From contig JALVVL010000005.1 in assembly GCA_027023425.1 (NCBI GenBank), positions 1 through 64,000 on the forward strand: a stretch of 64,000 nt of DNA. The letters run 5' to 3'. The notes beneath the pieces were generated by a model, which saw only the letters and a list, made by a program, of their open reading frames with translations, did no database searches and was not told where the DNA came from. Shown here in pieces: positions 51,441 through 59,770 of the stretch. A program made the translations under genes and the position numbers. Origin of the DNA: Anaerolineales bacterium (GTDB lineage: Bacteria; Chloroflexota; Anaerolineae; Anaerolineales; DRMV01). Position 1 is the stretch's first letter, and each line of letters opens with the position of its first letter.

Positions 51441-53828
51441 ATGTTCCACGGGCAACCCCCAATGGTAAACGCACACCGGCAAGCCGGGCAACACGGGCAA
51501 AACTCCCCAACGGCAACTGCAAAGGTGCGGAAAGCAATTTCACCGCGCCTTTTGCTTTTGCTGGCCCCTTTCATCCTGCTTGCGCCCGCCTTGCGGCCGG
51601 GCTGGGCGCTCTTTTGGGGCACGCCTTCGCTCCAGTTTGTGCCGTGGCACTGGTGGGCGTGGGAAGCGCTGCGGCAAGGGCATCTGCCGCTTTGGAACCC
51701 GCTTTTAGGTGCGGGAGCGCCGCTCGCGGCCAACTACCAAAGCGCGCTGTTCTACCCGCCGAACTGGCTGCTTTTGCCGTTTGCAGCGCTGGGCGGGCGC
51801 ACTGGCCTCGCTTGGGCGCACGGGCTTTTAGCCGCATTTCACCTTGCGCTCGCGGGATGGGGCATGTCCAAAGTGCTGGACGATTTCGGAGCACCCGAGC
51901 CAGCCCCAACCGTCGCGGGGCTGGCATATGCGCTTTCGGGCTATTTAGTGGCGCGGCTGGGCTTTTTCAGCATCAACGCCGCGGTGGCGTGGATTCCTTG
52001 GTTACTGTGGGCGGCGCGGCGCGCGGCAGAAAGGCCGACCCGCCGCCGCATCCTCATCCTTGGGGGAATTTGGGGGCTTCAACTCCTCGCAGGCCACGCC
52101 CAAACCGCATGGTATTCGGCGTTGATGGTGGGGCTGTGGGCGCTCTTTTGGCTGAAAAAACCGGTGTGGACGCGCATTGCCGCTCTGGCCGCCGCCGCAA
52201 CGCTGGGCACGGCATTGGCCGCAGTGCAACTCCTCCCCACAGCGGTGTACCTGACGCAATCGCAGCGGGCAGGCGGCGCGCCCGCTTGGGCGCTGGATTA
52301 TTCCTTCTGGCCTTGGCATTTCCTAACCCTGCTCATGCCCGACGCTTTCGGCAACCCCGCCCACGGAAACTACTGGGGTTACGGCGCTTTTTGGGAAGAC
52401 GCGGCTTATGTGGGCATGCTTCCACTTTTGCTCGGCCTGCTTGCCCTGCGGCGGGGGAAGCCGCGCCGCGCCGTGGCGTGGGGAGCGTTAGTGTCCGTAA
52501 CCGGTTTCGCGCTGGCGTTGGGCAAATTCACGCCGATTTTCATGGCGCTTTACCACCACGTGCCGACCTTTGCAATGTTCAAAGCACCGGCGCGCTGGCT
52601 AATTTGGCCTGAAACTGCACTTGCCCTCCTCGGCGGGCTTGGCGTGGCCGTGTGGCGGCGTCCGCAAGGGCGGGCGCTCTATTGGACACGGTTGGGCACG
52701 GCCGGGGCGTTTGCCGTGGCATTGGGTGCGGGCTTGGCATGGGCATTGGCGGGGGACATCAGATCCACAATGGTGCGTTCCGCCGCGCTGGCTGGATTTT
52801 GGGCGCTGGGCGTAGGGGCACTGGCACTAAGCGCGCCTGTGGAAACCCCCTCCCCCTTTGCCAAATCCAACAAGAGGGTGCTCTGGCGCTGGGCGGTGGC
52901 GCTTTGGGTTTTGGCCGATCTTTTGGTAGCGGGCTGGGGGCTAAACCCCGCGGCGCGGGCAGACGAGATTTACGGCGCAACGCCGCCCGCCGCGCGCAAC
53001 GCCGCCGCGCTGGCCGCGGGCGCTCGGGTTTACATCCCACCAAACGACGAAGAGCACCTAAAATTTGACCGTTTCTTCCGTTTCAAAGATTTTTCGCCGC
53101 CCCAAGGCGGATGGGGAAGCCTGCGCGCCACACTTTTGCCGAACTTGAGCCTTTTGGACGGCATCCCCTCGGCGAACAACTTTGACCCCCTCCTTCCAGC
53201 GCGCTACAAGTGGTACACAACTGCGGGCGCCGCGCAGCCCCCAAAGGCGCAGCGGCGGATTTGGCAGCGCTTGGGCGTCGGTGCGCTGGAATTGGTTAGC
53301 CCCGCGCCGCCCTACGCCGCACACTGGGAGGCCATAGCGGCAGAGCCTCGGGCGCGCTGGGTGCCGCGGGCAGTGTGGGTTTCGGGCGCCGAAGCGGCTT
53401 GGGGCGAAGTCGCCCGCCGAGCACGGGAAGGCGGCGCGGCATGGCAATGCGTGGTTGTGCTGGAAGGCGAGCCGCTCCCCGCCGAGCCCGCTTGCAGCAC
53501 CCAGTGGAGCGCGCGCTTGCTAAAAAGCACTCCCCAGCGCGAAGTTTGGGAAGTGCAAGCACCGCAGGATGGCGGTTTCGTGGTTTTTTCTGAAACTTGG
53601 TATCCGGGCTGGAGAGCGTTTGTGGACAACAAGCAGGCGCCAATTTACCGCGCCGATTTTCTGTTCCGCGCCGTACCCGTTCCAGCAGGTGAGCACAGCG
53701 TGGTTATGGTCTTCCGCCCGTGGTGGTGGCCTGTTGGGGGGATGGTGAGCGCCGCGGCGCTGCTGGCGCTTGTGGCGCTTTACTGCGGCAAGCCAAAATT
53801 AAGAATTAGCCTCTTGACCATCTTCTGA
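51441..53828 (+). CDS. YfhO-like multi-pass membrane protein
   Basis: 795 aa. The N-terminal part has a series of membrane helices in the GT-C-like pattern of YfhO: LAPALRPGWALFWGTPSLQ, LPLWNPLLGAGAPLAANYQSALFYPPNWLLL, then FGNPAHGNYWGYGAFWEDAAYVG. The C-terminal extracytoplasmic domain has the family ending FSETWYPGWRAFVDNKQAPIYRADFLFRAVPVPAG, followed by a final helix. YfhO-type proteins are linked to envelope glycosylation (lipoteichoic acid in Bacillus). Start ATG at 51441 or 51462; no good ribosome binding site for either. It overlaps the convergent next gene by 30 nt. Confidence 0.87.
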   Translation: MFHGQPPMVNAHRQAGQHGQNSPTATAKVRKAISPRLLLLLAPFILLAPALRPGWALFWGTPSLQFVPWHWWAWEALRQGHLPLWNPLLGAGAPLAANYQSALFYPPNWLLLPFAALGGRTGLAWAHGLLAAFHLALAGWGMSKVLDDFGAPEPAPTVAGLAYALSGYLVARLGFFSINAAVAWIPWLLWAARRAAERPTRRRILILGGIWGLQLLAGHAQTAWYSALMVGLWALFWLKKPVWTRIAALAAAATLGTALAAVQLLPTAVYLTQSQRAGGAPAWALDYSFWPWHFLTLLMPDAFGNPAHGNYWGYGAFWEDAAYVGMLPLLLGLLALRRGKPRRAVAWGALVSVTGFALALGKFTPIFMALYHHVPTFAMFKAPARWLIWPETALALLGGLGVAVWRRPQGRALYWTRLGTAGAFAVALGAGLAWALAGDIRSTMVRSAALAGFWALGVGALALSAPVETPSPFAKSNKRVLWRWAVALWVLADLLVAGWGLNPAARADEIYGATPPAARNAAALAAGARVYIPPNDEEHLKFDRFFRFKDFSPPQGGWGSLRATLLPNLSLLDGIPSANNFDPLLPARYKWYTTAGAAQPPKAQRRIWQRLGVGALELVSPAPPYAAHWEAIAAEPRARWVPRAVWVSGAEAAWGEVARRAREGGAAWQCVVVLEGEPLPAEPACSTQWSARLLKSTPQREVWEVQAPQDGGFVVFSETWYPGWRAFVDNKQAPIYRADFLFRAVPVPAGEHSVVMVFRPWWWPVGGMVSAAALLALVALYCGKPKLRISLLTIF

Positions 53829-54281
53829 TTCAGCCTTCGCATCCGAAGCCTCCCCTTTCCACGGATAGAGCAATAATACCCCCAAGGCCATTATCGCTTC
53901 GCCGGCGAGCATCCCTTTGACTTGAAGGGGGCCAAAGTGGGCGCTCTGAGGCCAAGATTGCGAGCCCAAGCCGAGCACATCGGCCATAATTGAAGCCGCG
54001 GCCACCACATACCCGCTCGCAATGAGCCTGCCGCCTATTTGCGCCGCTATGCTCAATTCTCTTTGCCCCCACAGCAGCCGAACCGCCGCGTAAGCGCCGA
54101 GCGCGAGCAACCCAAGCCCAACAGTCATAAAACTGATTTGCAAAAAACCAACCGCTGGCGTGGTGGAAAGCCCCAAGCGCTCCGGATGAGCGCCTACCAC
54201 AAAGGTCAAAAAACCAACAACCGCCACGGCCACACTGAGCCTAATTTTCAAAACATAGCCGTTGCCGTTTTCAATGCCCAT
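53799..54281 (-). CDS. four-TM membrane protein of unknown function
   Basis: 160 aa. Four hydrophobic segments (about residues 12-32, 42-65, 80-102, 122-142) and a short acidic C-tail (ASDAKAESEDGQEANS). The ATG at 54281 overlaps the stop region of the deoxynucleoside kinase gene and gives a compact protein; the ORF track starts 15 codons earlier. The convergent YfhO-like gene overlaps its 3' end. No recognisable motif. Confidence 0.75.
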   Translation of the reverse strand: MGIENGNGYVLKIRLSVAVAVVGFLTFVVGAHPERLGLSTTPAVGFLQISFMTVGLGLLALGAYAAVRLLWGQRELSIAAQIGGRLIASGYVVAAASIMADVLGLGSQSWPQSAHFGPLQVKGMLAGEAIMALGVLLLYPWKGEASDAKAESEDGQEANS

Positions 54282-54948
54282 TTTTTGCCCCCAAAGCGTC
54301 AATGAAAATTCGCCCACCTGCGCCACCGTTGGCAGAGAGGGCTTGCTCCAAACCGCCGACTATCACCTGCAGGTCTTCGGGATTGGCTACAAAATCCAGT
54401 TTATCGGCCGGGACAACCAGCACGGGGCTGAGGGAAAAATTCTCAAGCCATTCTTCGTAAAGGCGATTGAGTTGGGAAAGGTATTCGGGGGAGATAGAGC
54501 GCTCGTAATCCCGCCCGCGCATAGCAATACGCTTCAGCAAGGTGGGCACCGAAGCACGCAGGTACACCACCAAATCGGGGGCTGGCAAAAAAGTGAGCAT
54601 AGATTCGTAAAGGCGGCGGTAGGTTTCCCAATCGCGCTCGGCCATATGCCCCTGCAAATACAAATTGCGGGCAAAAATCTCCGCGTCCTCGTAAACGCTG
54701 CGGTCTTGCACAACCGAGGTGGGGTATTCCAACAATTGGTGGTGAATGCGTAGGCGGTGTGCGAGGAAGAAAACCTGCGAATGGAACGCCCAAGCCCGCA
54801 TATCGCGGTAAAAATCGGCGAGGTAGGGGTTTTCGGCTACCGGCTCGTAGAAGGGCTGCCAGCCCAAATGCCGACTGAGCAAATCCACCAGCGTGGATTT
54901 GCCAACTCCGATGTTGCCTGCTATGACCACAAATTTCTTTTGCGCCAT
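54271..54948 (-). CDS. deoxynucleoside kinase
   Basis: 225 aa of the dNK/dGK-dCK family in its bacterial dAK/dGK form. P-loop IAGNIGVGKSTLVDLLS, the substrate motif YEPVAENPYLADFYRDMRAWAFHSQVFFLAHR and the DRS motif with Glu in VVQDRSVYEDAEIFARN are all in place, with the LID-like RGRDYERSISPEYL. It phosphorylates deoxynucleosides (dA, dG or dC, not decided). It is read towards the four-TM protein with an 11-nt overlap and lies 16 nt downstream of suhB. Confidence 0.9.
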   Translation of the reverse strand: MAQKKFVVIAGNIGVGKSTLVDLLSRHLGWQPFYEPVAENPYLADFYRDMRAWAFHSQVFFLAHRLRIHHQLLEYPTSVVQDRSVYEDAEIFARNLYLQGHMAERDWETYRRLYESMLTFLPAPDLVVYLRASVPTLLKRIAMRGRDYERSISPEYLSQLNRLYEEWLENFSLSPVLVVPADKLDFVANPEDLQVIVGGLEQALSANGGAGGRIFIDALGAKNGH

Positions 54949-54964
54949 TTGAAATCTCGGTGGG

Positions 54965-55744
54965 CTAAGGTTTTTCGTTCAACACAGCGAGCATCTGCTT
55001 GTGAATGGCAGGGTTCGCGGCCAAAATTGACTGTGGCGGCGAAAGGTAATCCTCGCCGCCGCGCAAGTTTGTGACCACTGCACCCGCCTCCGCGGCTATC
55101 AGACCGCCTGCCGCCACATCCCACGGCTTGAGACGCAGTTCCCAATAGCCGTCAAAGCGCCCTGCGGCAACAAAGCACAAATCCAACGCCGCCGAACCGA
55201 GCCTTCTCACACCCTGAGTGCGCACGGCAAAGCGGGCGAAGTTATCCAAGTTGTTATCAGGGTTTTCCCAAATGTCGTAGGGGAAACCGGTGACCAAAAG
55301 CGCGTTGGCGAGTTGGTCGGTTTTGGAAACGCGCAAACGGCGGCCGTTCAAAAAAGCGCCTTCGCCGCGGCGCGCGCAAAAACATTCATCACTCATCGGG
55401 TTGTAAACCACCCCCAATTGCACCACCCCGCCCTCGGCGTAGGCAATTGAAACTGAAAATATGGGCACGCCGTGGGCAAAATTGACTGTCCCGTCAAGCG
55501 GGTCAACATACCAGAGGCCATCGCGGCCCGCGTGTTCGCCGCTTTCCTCAGCAACTATGGCGCTGCCGGGCCAACGCCGCTTGATGGCGTCAAGCAAAAA
55601 CTCCTCCGAGCGGCGGTCGGTTTCCGTCACCAAATCAATCGTGTGGCTCTTGGAGGTGATTTGATGGCGCTTGCCATAGCCGTTGCGCAGAATTACCCCC
55701 GCCTGACGTGCCAAAATTTCCACATCCTGCAAAGTAGGAGGCAT
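54965..55744 (-). CDS. suhB: inositol monophosphatase family protein
   Basis: 259 aa. The IMPase metal site DPLDGTVNFAHGVPIFSVSIAYA (WVDPLDGTTNF-like) near residue 85 is clear, with upstream EEFLLDAIKRRWPGSAIVAEESGE and the late GSAALDLCFVAAGRFDGYWELRLKPWDVAAGGLIAAEAGAVV. It dephosphorylates inositol phosphates or similar sugars. GCGAGGGAAAAC precedes the ATG. It lies 23 nt downstream of a response regulator gene in the same orientation. Confidence 0.93.
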   Translation of the reverse strand: MPPTLQDVEILARQAGVILRNGYGKRHQITSKSHTIDLVTETDRRSEEFLLDAIKRRWPGSAIVAEESGEHAGRDGLWYVDPLDGTVNFAHGVPIFSVSIAYAEGGVVQLGVVYNPMSDECFCARRGEGAFLNGRRLRVSKTDQLANALLVTGFPYDIWENPDNNLDNFARFAVRTQGVRRLGSAALDLCFVAAGRFDGYWELRLKPWDVAAGGLIAAEAGAVVTNLRGGEDYLSPPQSILAANPAIHKQMLAVLNEKP

Positions 55745-55766
55745 GTTTTCCCTCGCTCGCCAAGGT

Positions 55767-56408
55767 TTACGATGCGCTTTGGTCAGAAGCCGGCAATTCC
55801 CCCAGCATTTGCTTCACGGCCTCAAATTCTTGCCGGACGACTTCGTGCTCTTTTTTCGCCGCGGTGAGCATTGCCTGAAAAGACGGACGCTGTGCCTCGG
55901 GCAAGGTCGGTATCAACCGCTCCAAACGCGCTATTTGCTTTGCCTTGTAGCGCATTTTGTTTTCAAGCCGCTCCAAGTAGCCGCGGTAAAAAGTCTCATC
56001 GTCCAACGGGCTGGATTCAGGGGGAGATTCTTGCAAAACTTCAGCGATTGTGAGCAAAAACTCCTCGGTGTCAATCGGCTTTTCAAGGAAGCGAACCGCG
56101 CCCAAACTGAGGGCAAAATCCTTGTCTTCCGGGGTTATGTAAGTTGCAGAAATGAAGAGGATAGGCAAATGACGGGTGTTGGGGTCGCGGCGCAGCCGTT
56201 GGGCGAGCATAAAGCCGTCCAATTTCGGCATGAGCAAATCGGTTATAACGAGGTCAGGCTGGCACTCGGCCATTTTCGCCAAGGCTTCTTCGCCGTTCGC
56301 GGCGCTTTCCACCGTGTAGCCGTTGAAGCGCAGGGTAATTTCCAGCATTTCGCGCACGGCGGGTACGTCTTCCACAACTAACAGGCAGGGGGATTTTTTG
56401 TTTTCCAT
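55767..56408 (-). CDS. response regulator with C-terminal coiled coil
   Basis: 213 aa. REC domain, residues 5-120: VVEDVPAVRE, phospho-Asp in LVITDLLMPKLDG, Ser/Thr in ILFISATY and Lys in LEKPIDTEEF. Residues about 130-205 form a helical, coiled-coil-like output (FYRGYLERLENKMRYKAKQIARLERL). No DNA-binding domain. The ORF track opens 30 codons upstream; the ATG at 56408 fits the REC start. A TACAAT box ends 6 nt before this ATG, which hints at a leaderless mRNA. It leads suhB. Confidence 0.88.
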   Translation of the reverse strand: MENKKSPCLLVVEDVPAVREMLEITLRFNGYTVESAANGEEALAKMAECQPDLVITDLLMPKLDGFMLAQRLRRDPNTRHLPILFISATYITPEDKDFALSLGAVRFLEKPIDTEEFLLTIAEVLQESPPESSPLDDETFYRGYLERLENKMRYKAKQIARLERLIPTLPEAQRPSFQAMLTAAKKEHEVVRQEFEAVKQMLGELPASDQSAS

Positions 56409-56501
56409 GCTTTTATTGTACCGCAAATGATCCGAGCGGGAAGTAACGCTGCCGAAGCAAGGCAAAGGGGTAAAACAGCGAAGAGGGCAATCAGTCACAG
56501 G

Positions 56502-56647
56502 ACTTACGCAGTTGCCCGTAGAAAGCGTTCGTTTTCATGTCATGGCGAGCCGCCGTAGGCCGCGAAGCCATCCCCCAGACGTATGGAGGAACCGCTTCGG
56601 CGGCCTGCGGCCGCCTCACGGCGACACAAAGCAGGGGAACTGCGTAA
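56502..56647. mobile_element. MITE-like element, AGTTACGCAGTT family, copy C
   Basis: Ends ACTTACGCAGTTGCCC and GGGGAACTGCGTAA. It lies in the opposite orientation to copies A, B and D: the GGCGAGCC side comes first (CATGTCATGGCGAGCCGCC), the CCGCCTCACGGCGACAC side last. It lies upstream of the response-regulator gene. About 146 bp. Confidence 0.8.
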
Positions 56648-56764
56648 TGCATAATCAACCCAGATGTTAGGTTTAGGCTCTTCGGCAATGCCCAGTCGCA
56701 TGTCTTAATCTCTCCCTCCCCCCGCTACGGCGAGGCCTCGCTTCCGCTCAGCCCGCCGTAGCCG

Positions 56765-56799
56765 CCCCCTTCCCTCCCTTACCAAGGGAGGGAAGGGGG
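56765..56799. repeat. 16-bp perfect hairpin
   Basis: CCCCCTTCCCTCCCTT, loop ACC, AAGGGAGGGAAGGGGG. It sits in a region with GAGGCCTCGCTTCCGCTCAGC and its near-mirror GAGCCGAGCGTCAGCGAGGC on the other side, so the whole of about 56710-56850 looks like a large palindromic repeat. The rest of this 508-nt gap (56409-56916) is MITE copy C and A/T-mixed sequence with no gene seen. Confidence 0.7.
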
Positions 56800-56916
56800 C
56801 AGATGAGCCGAGCGTCAGCGAGGCTCAGCGGGGGATGGGTGAGATCTTGCCACAATGAGGGCGGATGGCGCCTTCCGTAATGACCAAAATCTTGTTTGAG
56901 AATGCAGTAACTTCTA

Positions 56917-57825
56917 TCAGTCAAAGTAATGCACGGTCGGGCGGAAATCCAATTCATCAATGAGCGAGTTGATTTCATCGTAGGTAAGGCGGCGGCCTTT
57001 GCCCGCGTAAGCGGTCAGCGCGGCCTCCATCATATTGGTGCCGAAGGAGCGGCCTTCATAGCGCGGCGTGGTTGTGATCAAAACGCGTACCCCGTGAGCA
57101 CGGATAAATTCTAAATTTTCGGCTGTAGTCGTGTTGGTGATGATAAATTTTCCCTTCAGCATGTGAGGAGGCATGTACTTCTTCATAAACATGAAATCGC
57201 CGGCTATCAAATCCGCGCCTTCCCAGTATTTTTCAAACTTTGGCTCTCCTTCACTGCCGCCGCTTCCGTAAAAGAGCATGCTCAACGGGAAGTAACTCAC
57301 TATCGGCATCAAAAGGTGAAGCCAGCGCTCATAGGCTTTTAGCCCGCGGATGGGCATGGGTATGCCAAGTCCCACCATAAAATCGCCAAAAATTATTTCA
57401 TCGGCGACTTCCTCCACAGCATGGGCTAAGCCAACCCTATCAAGCGCGAGGGGCATAAAAGCGCGTTTGAAATGGAGATCCTTTTCCCGCAAATTTGGAG
57501 CGGCGAGTTCAAACACTCTGCGTTCAAGGGTGTGTTTGAGGCCGCGGCCATCCACAACCGGCGTTTTATGCACACCTTCTATTAGTTTGTGGGCGGCTCG
57601 CAGGGGATATTCTTTATCGCCAACGCGGATGTACAAATCCACGCCGCCCATACCGAAGGCGTCAACCTTGCCGTCCAATTCGCGGTAAAGGCGCTTCGCG
57701 GCCTCAACATCGCCGTCGGTGCCTATGCGCTCAATTATCACGTCGGTGTCGCCAAAGCGCACCGTCACCTTTTTGTCGCGCTTGGAACTGCCCAAACTTA
57801 CACTAACGGCATGGCGTGTTGGCAT
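56917..57825 (-). CDS. protein of the family often named quinate 5-dehydrogenase
   Basis: 302 aa. The opening VSVSLGSSKRDKKVTVRFGDTDVIIERIGTDGD and the GGVDLYIRVGDKEYPLRAAHKLIEGVHKTPVVDGRGLKHTLERR block follow a conserved family often labelled quinate 5-dehydrogenase; as far as I know the label is not backed by biochemistry, and no Rossmann glycine motif is obvious. A C-terminal NTTTAENLEFIRAHGVRVLITTTPRYEGRSFGTNMMEAAL stretch looks Rossmann-like. GGGAGG before the ATG at 57825 sets the start; the ORF track is 7 codons longer. It stands alone between two MITE copies. Confidence 0.8.
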   Translation of the reverse strand: MPTRHAVSVSLGSSKRDKKVTVRFGDTDVIIERIGTDGDVEAAKRLYRELDGKVDAFGMGGVDLYIRVGDKEYPLRAAHKLIEGVHKTPVVDGRGLKHTLERRVFELAAPNLREKDLHFKRAFMPLALDRVGLAHAVEEVADEIIFGDFMVGLGIPMPIRGLKAYERWLHLLMPIVSYFPLSMLFYGSGGSEGEPKFEKYWEGADLIAGDFMFMKKYMPPHMLKGKFIITNTTTAENLEFIRAHGVRVLITTTPRYEGRSFGTNMMEAALTAYAGKGRRLTYDEINSLIDELDFRPTVHYFD

Positions 57826-57858
57826 GGCGACCTCCCGAAATGGCATGCGAAGGATTTA

Positions 57859-58004
57859 GGAGTACGCAGTTCCCCCCTTTTGTGTCACCGCGAGGCGGTC
57901 GTAGACCGCCGAAGCGGTCCCCCGCACTGTCTGGGGGATGGCTTCGCCGCCTATGGCGGCTCGCCATGACATGAAAACGAGCGCTTCTACGGGCAACTGC
58001 GTAA
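57859..58004. mobile_element. MITE-like element, AGTTACGCAGTT family, copy D
   Basis: Ends AGGAGTACGCAGTTCC and GGGCAACTGCGTAA. The core matches copy B closely (GTCACCGCGAGGCGGTC, GTCTGGGGGATGGCTTCGCC, CTTCTACGGGCAACTGCG). It fills the gap between the acyl-CoA dehydrogenase gene 3' end and the start of the quinate-dehydrogenase-like gene, about 1.35 kb from copy C and in opposite orientation to it. Confidence 0.82.
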
Positions 58005-58028
58005 TGCAAGAATTATACGACACAGGGG

Positions 58029-59195
58029 CTACACCAGCGTGGACGCGTTTTTCAGCGCCTGTCGCGCGATGACCAACCGCTGGATTTCGCTTGTGCCTTC
58101 GCCGATGGTCATCAAGCGGGCATCGCGATACAGCCGTTCAACAGGATATTCGCGGCTGTAGCCGTATCCGCCGTGGATTTGGATGGCGTTGCGGGTAACG
58201 CGCTCCGCCATTTCGGTTGCGAAAAGTTTTGCCATTGCCGCGGAGTGGGTGAACGGCCTGCCTTGGCTTTTGAGCCAAGCCGCGTGGTAAACCATCAGCC
58301 ACGCCGCGTGGATTTCGGTTGCCATATCTGCCAGCATGAACTGGATGGCTTCAAAATCGGCAATGGGCTTGCCAAAAGCCGTGCGCTGTTTGGCGTAGGC
58401 AATGGCTTCTTCAAAAGCGGCTTGGGCAATGCCCACCGAGAGCGCGCCTATGCTGATACGCCCGCCGTCCAGCACTTGCAAGGCTTGGTGCAGACCGCGC
58501 CCCAACTCACCCAGCAAGTTCTCTTTCGGCACGCGCACATTTTCGTAGGTGATAGCGTGACTGTGGGTTGTGCCCAAGCCCATTTTCTTTTCGGGAGGGC
58601 CCACATGCAGCCCCGGGGTGTCGGTGGGGACAATTATCATGCTCAGGGTGTTGCTGGCGCGCCCTGGGGCGGTGCGGACAAGGGTGACGATGTAGTCGGC
58701 GTCGCCAGCGTTGGTAATCCACATTTTGCTGCCGTTGATGACCCATTCATCCCCCTGAAGTTCAGCGCGGGTTTGAACGCCGCGCAGGTCTGAGCCCGCA
58801 TTCGGCTCGGTGAGCGCCAAAGCGGCAAGTTTGCCGCGCTCGCCGGTCGTAACCGGCGGCAAGAAGCGTTGCTTTTGCTCCTCGGTGCCGAACATTGCAA
58901 CCGGCGCGCACCCTAAACCGTTGTGCGCCGCGACTACCAACGCCGTACCGCCATCGCCCCAGCCCAATTCCTCAATCGCGATGGCAAAACTGAGGGCATC
59001 AACCTCGCTGCCACCGTATTTTTCGGGCACCAGCATCCCCATCAAACCCAACTGCTCGCCGCCCTGCTGGATGGCAGGCCACATAGTTTCTTCGCGTTCG
59101 TTATATTCGGCGGCAAACGGCTTTATCTGCGCCGCCACAAAATCGTGAACGGCTCGTCGCCACATGCGTTGCTCGGTATTCAGTTCAAAGTCCAT
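58029..59195 (-). CDS. acyl-CoA dehydrogenase
   Basis: 388 aa FAD enzyme. ACAD signatures: LALTEPNAGSDLRGVQTRA with WVINGSKMWITNAGDAD, then GGRISIGALSVGIAQAAFEEA and QIHGGYGYSREYPVERLYRDARLMTIGEGTSEIQRLVIARQAL at the C-terminus. The catalytic-base region (GEGTSEIQ) points to the short-chain acyl-CoA dehydrogenase type, with the base Glu near the EYPVERLYRDAR stretch. It should oxidise an acyl-CoA to the 2-enoyl form with an electron-transfer flavoprotein as acceptor. GAGGAGAGG precedes the ATG. It lies 18 nt downstream of the thioesterase. Confidence 0.94.
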   Translation of the reverse strand: MDFELNTEQRMWRRAVHDFVAAQIKPFAAEYNEREETMWPAIQQGGEQLGLMGMLVPEKYGGSEVDALSFAIAIEELGWGDGGTALVVAAHNGLGCAPVAMFGTEEQKQRFLPPVTTGERGKLAALALTEPNAGSDLRGVQTRAELQGDEWVINGSKMWITNAGDADYIVTLVRTAPGRASNTLSMIIVPTDTPGLHVGPPEKKMGLGTTHSHAITYENVRVPKENLLGELGRGLHQALQVLDGGRISIGALSVGIAQAAFEEAIAYAKQRTAFGKPIADFEAIQFMLADMATEIHAAWLMVYHAAWLKSQGRPFTHSAAMAKLFATEMAERVTRNAIQIHGGYGYSREYPVERLYRDARLMTIGEGTSEIQRLVIARQALKNASTLV

Positions 59196-59213
59196 AGTCC
59201 TCTCCTCAAAGGG

Positions 59214-59714
59214 CTACCCTTGTTTGGGGACTGGCACATCCTTTGGGATCATGTGTTTAGGCATTTTCACCAGCACCGCTTCACCCATAACGCAGGCCTC
59301 GCCGTTGGCGTAAACAGTGGTTTCCACAATGACTTTGCGGTCGGTAATTTCTTTGATGCGCCCGCGCGCCTCCAATTCCACGCCCAAGGGGGTGGGTTTG
59401 CGATAGGTCACGTGCAAATCGGCAGTCACAAAACGGGGAACGGGGGCGTCATCGCCGGGCTCGTGGCCTTCGGCGCGGTAAGCGGCCAAAGCCGCGCTGC
59501 CCGTGCTGTGGCAGTCAACCAACGAAGCCAGCAAGCCGCCATACACAAATCCGGGGATGGCAATGTGATACGGCTCAGGTGTGAAGCGCGTTAGCGTCTC
59601 ATCACCATCCCAGCGGGTTTTGAAATGATGGCCGTGTTCGTTGTAGCGGCCGCAGCCGTAGCACCAAGCAAGGTCGTCGGGGTAGTAATCTTGGATGTAA
59701 GGTGATTTTTCCAT
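59214..59714 (-). CDS. PaaI-type hotdog thioesterase
   Basis: 166 aa of the PaaI/hotdog fold. The motif CYGCGRYNEHGHHFKTRWDGDE, then GFVYGGLLASLVDCHSTGSAAL (hotdog helix), VTADLHVTYRKPTPLGVELEARGRI and ACVMGEAVLVKMP. The Cys/Gly-rich start may bind a metal. It hydrolyses an acyl-CoA or acyl-ACP; the acyl-CoA dehydrogenase lies downstream in the same operon, so both may act on CoA esters. GAGGTTGACC precedes the ATG at 59714; the ORF track starts 20 codons earlier, inside the ClC terminator. Confidence 0.85.
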   Translation of the reverse strand: MEKSPYIQDYYPDDLAWCYGCGRYNEHGHHFKTRWDGDETLTRFTPEPYHIAIPGFVYGGLLASLVDCHSTGSAALAAYRAEGHEPGDDAPVPRFVTADLHVTYRKPTPLGVELEARGRIKEITDRKVIVETTVYANGEACVMGEAVLVKMPKHMIPKDVPVPKQG

Positions 59715-59736
59715 TTGGTCAACCTCGCAGCAGGGA

Positions 59737-59766
59737 ATGAAAAGCCCCGCGCGCAGGCGGGGCGTT
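59737..59766 (-). terminator. terminator downstream of the ClC gene
   Basis: On the minus strand GCCCCGC, a 6-nt loop, GCGGGGC and TTTTCATTCC. It lies between the ClC stop (59771) and the thioesterase start (59714), so those genes are probably separate units. Confidence 0.8.
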
Positions 59767-59770
59767 TGGC

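Noticed and set aside
51614-52612. 332-aa plus-strand ORF inside the YfhO-like gene
   Set aside because: Out-of-frame reading of the real membrane protein; Arg/Gly/Pro-rich translation.
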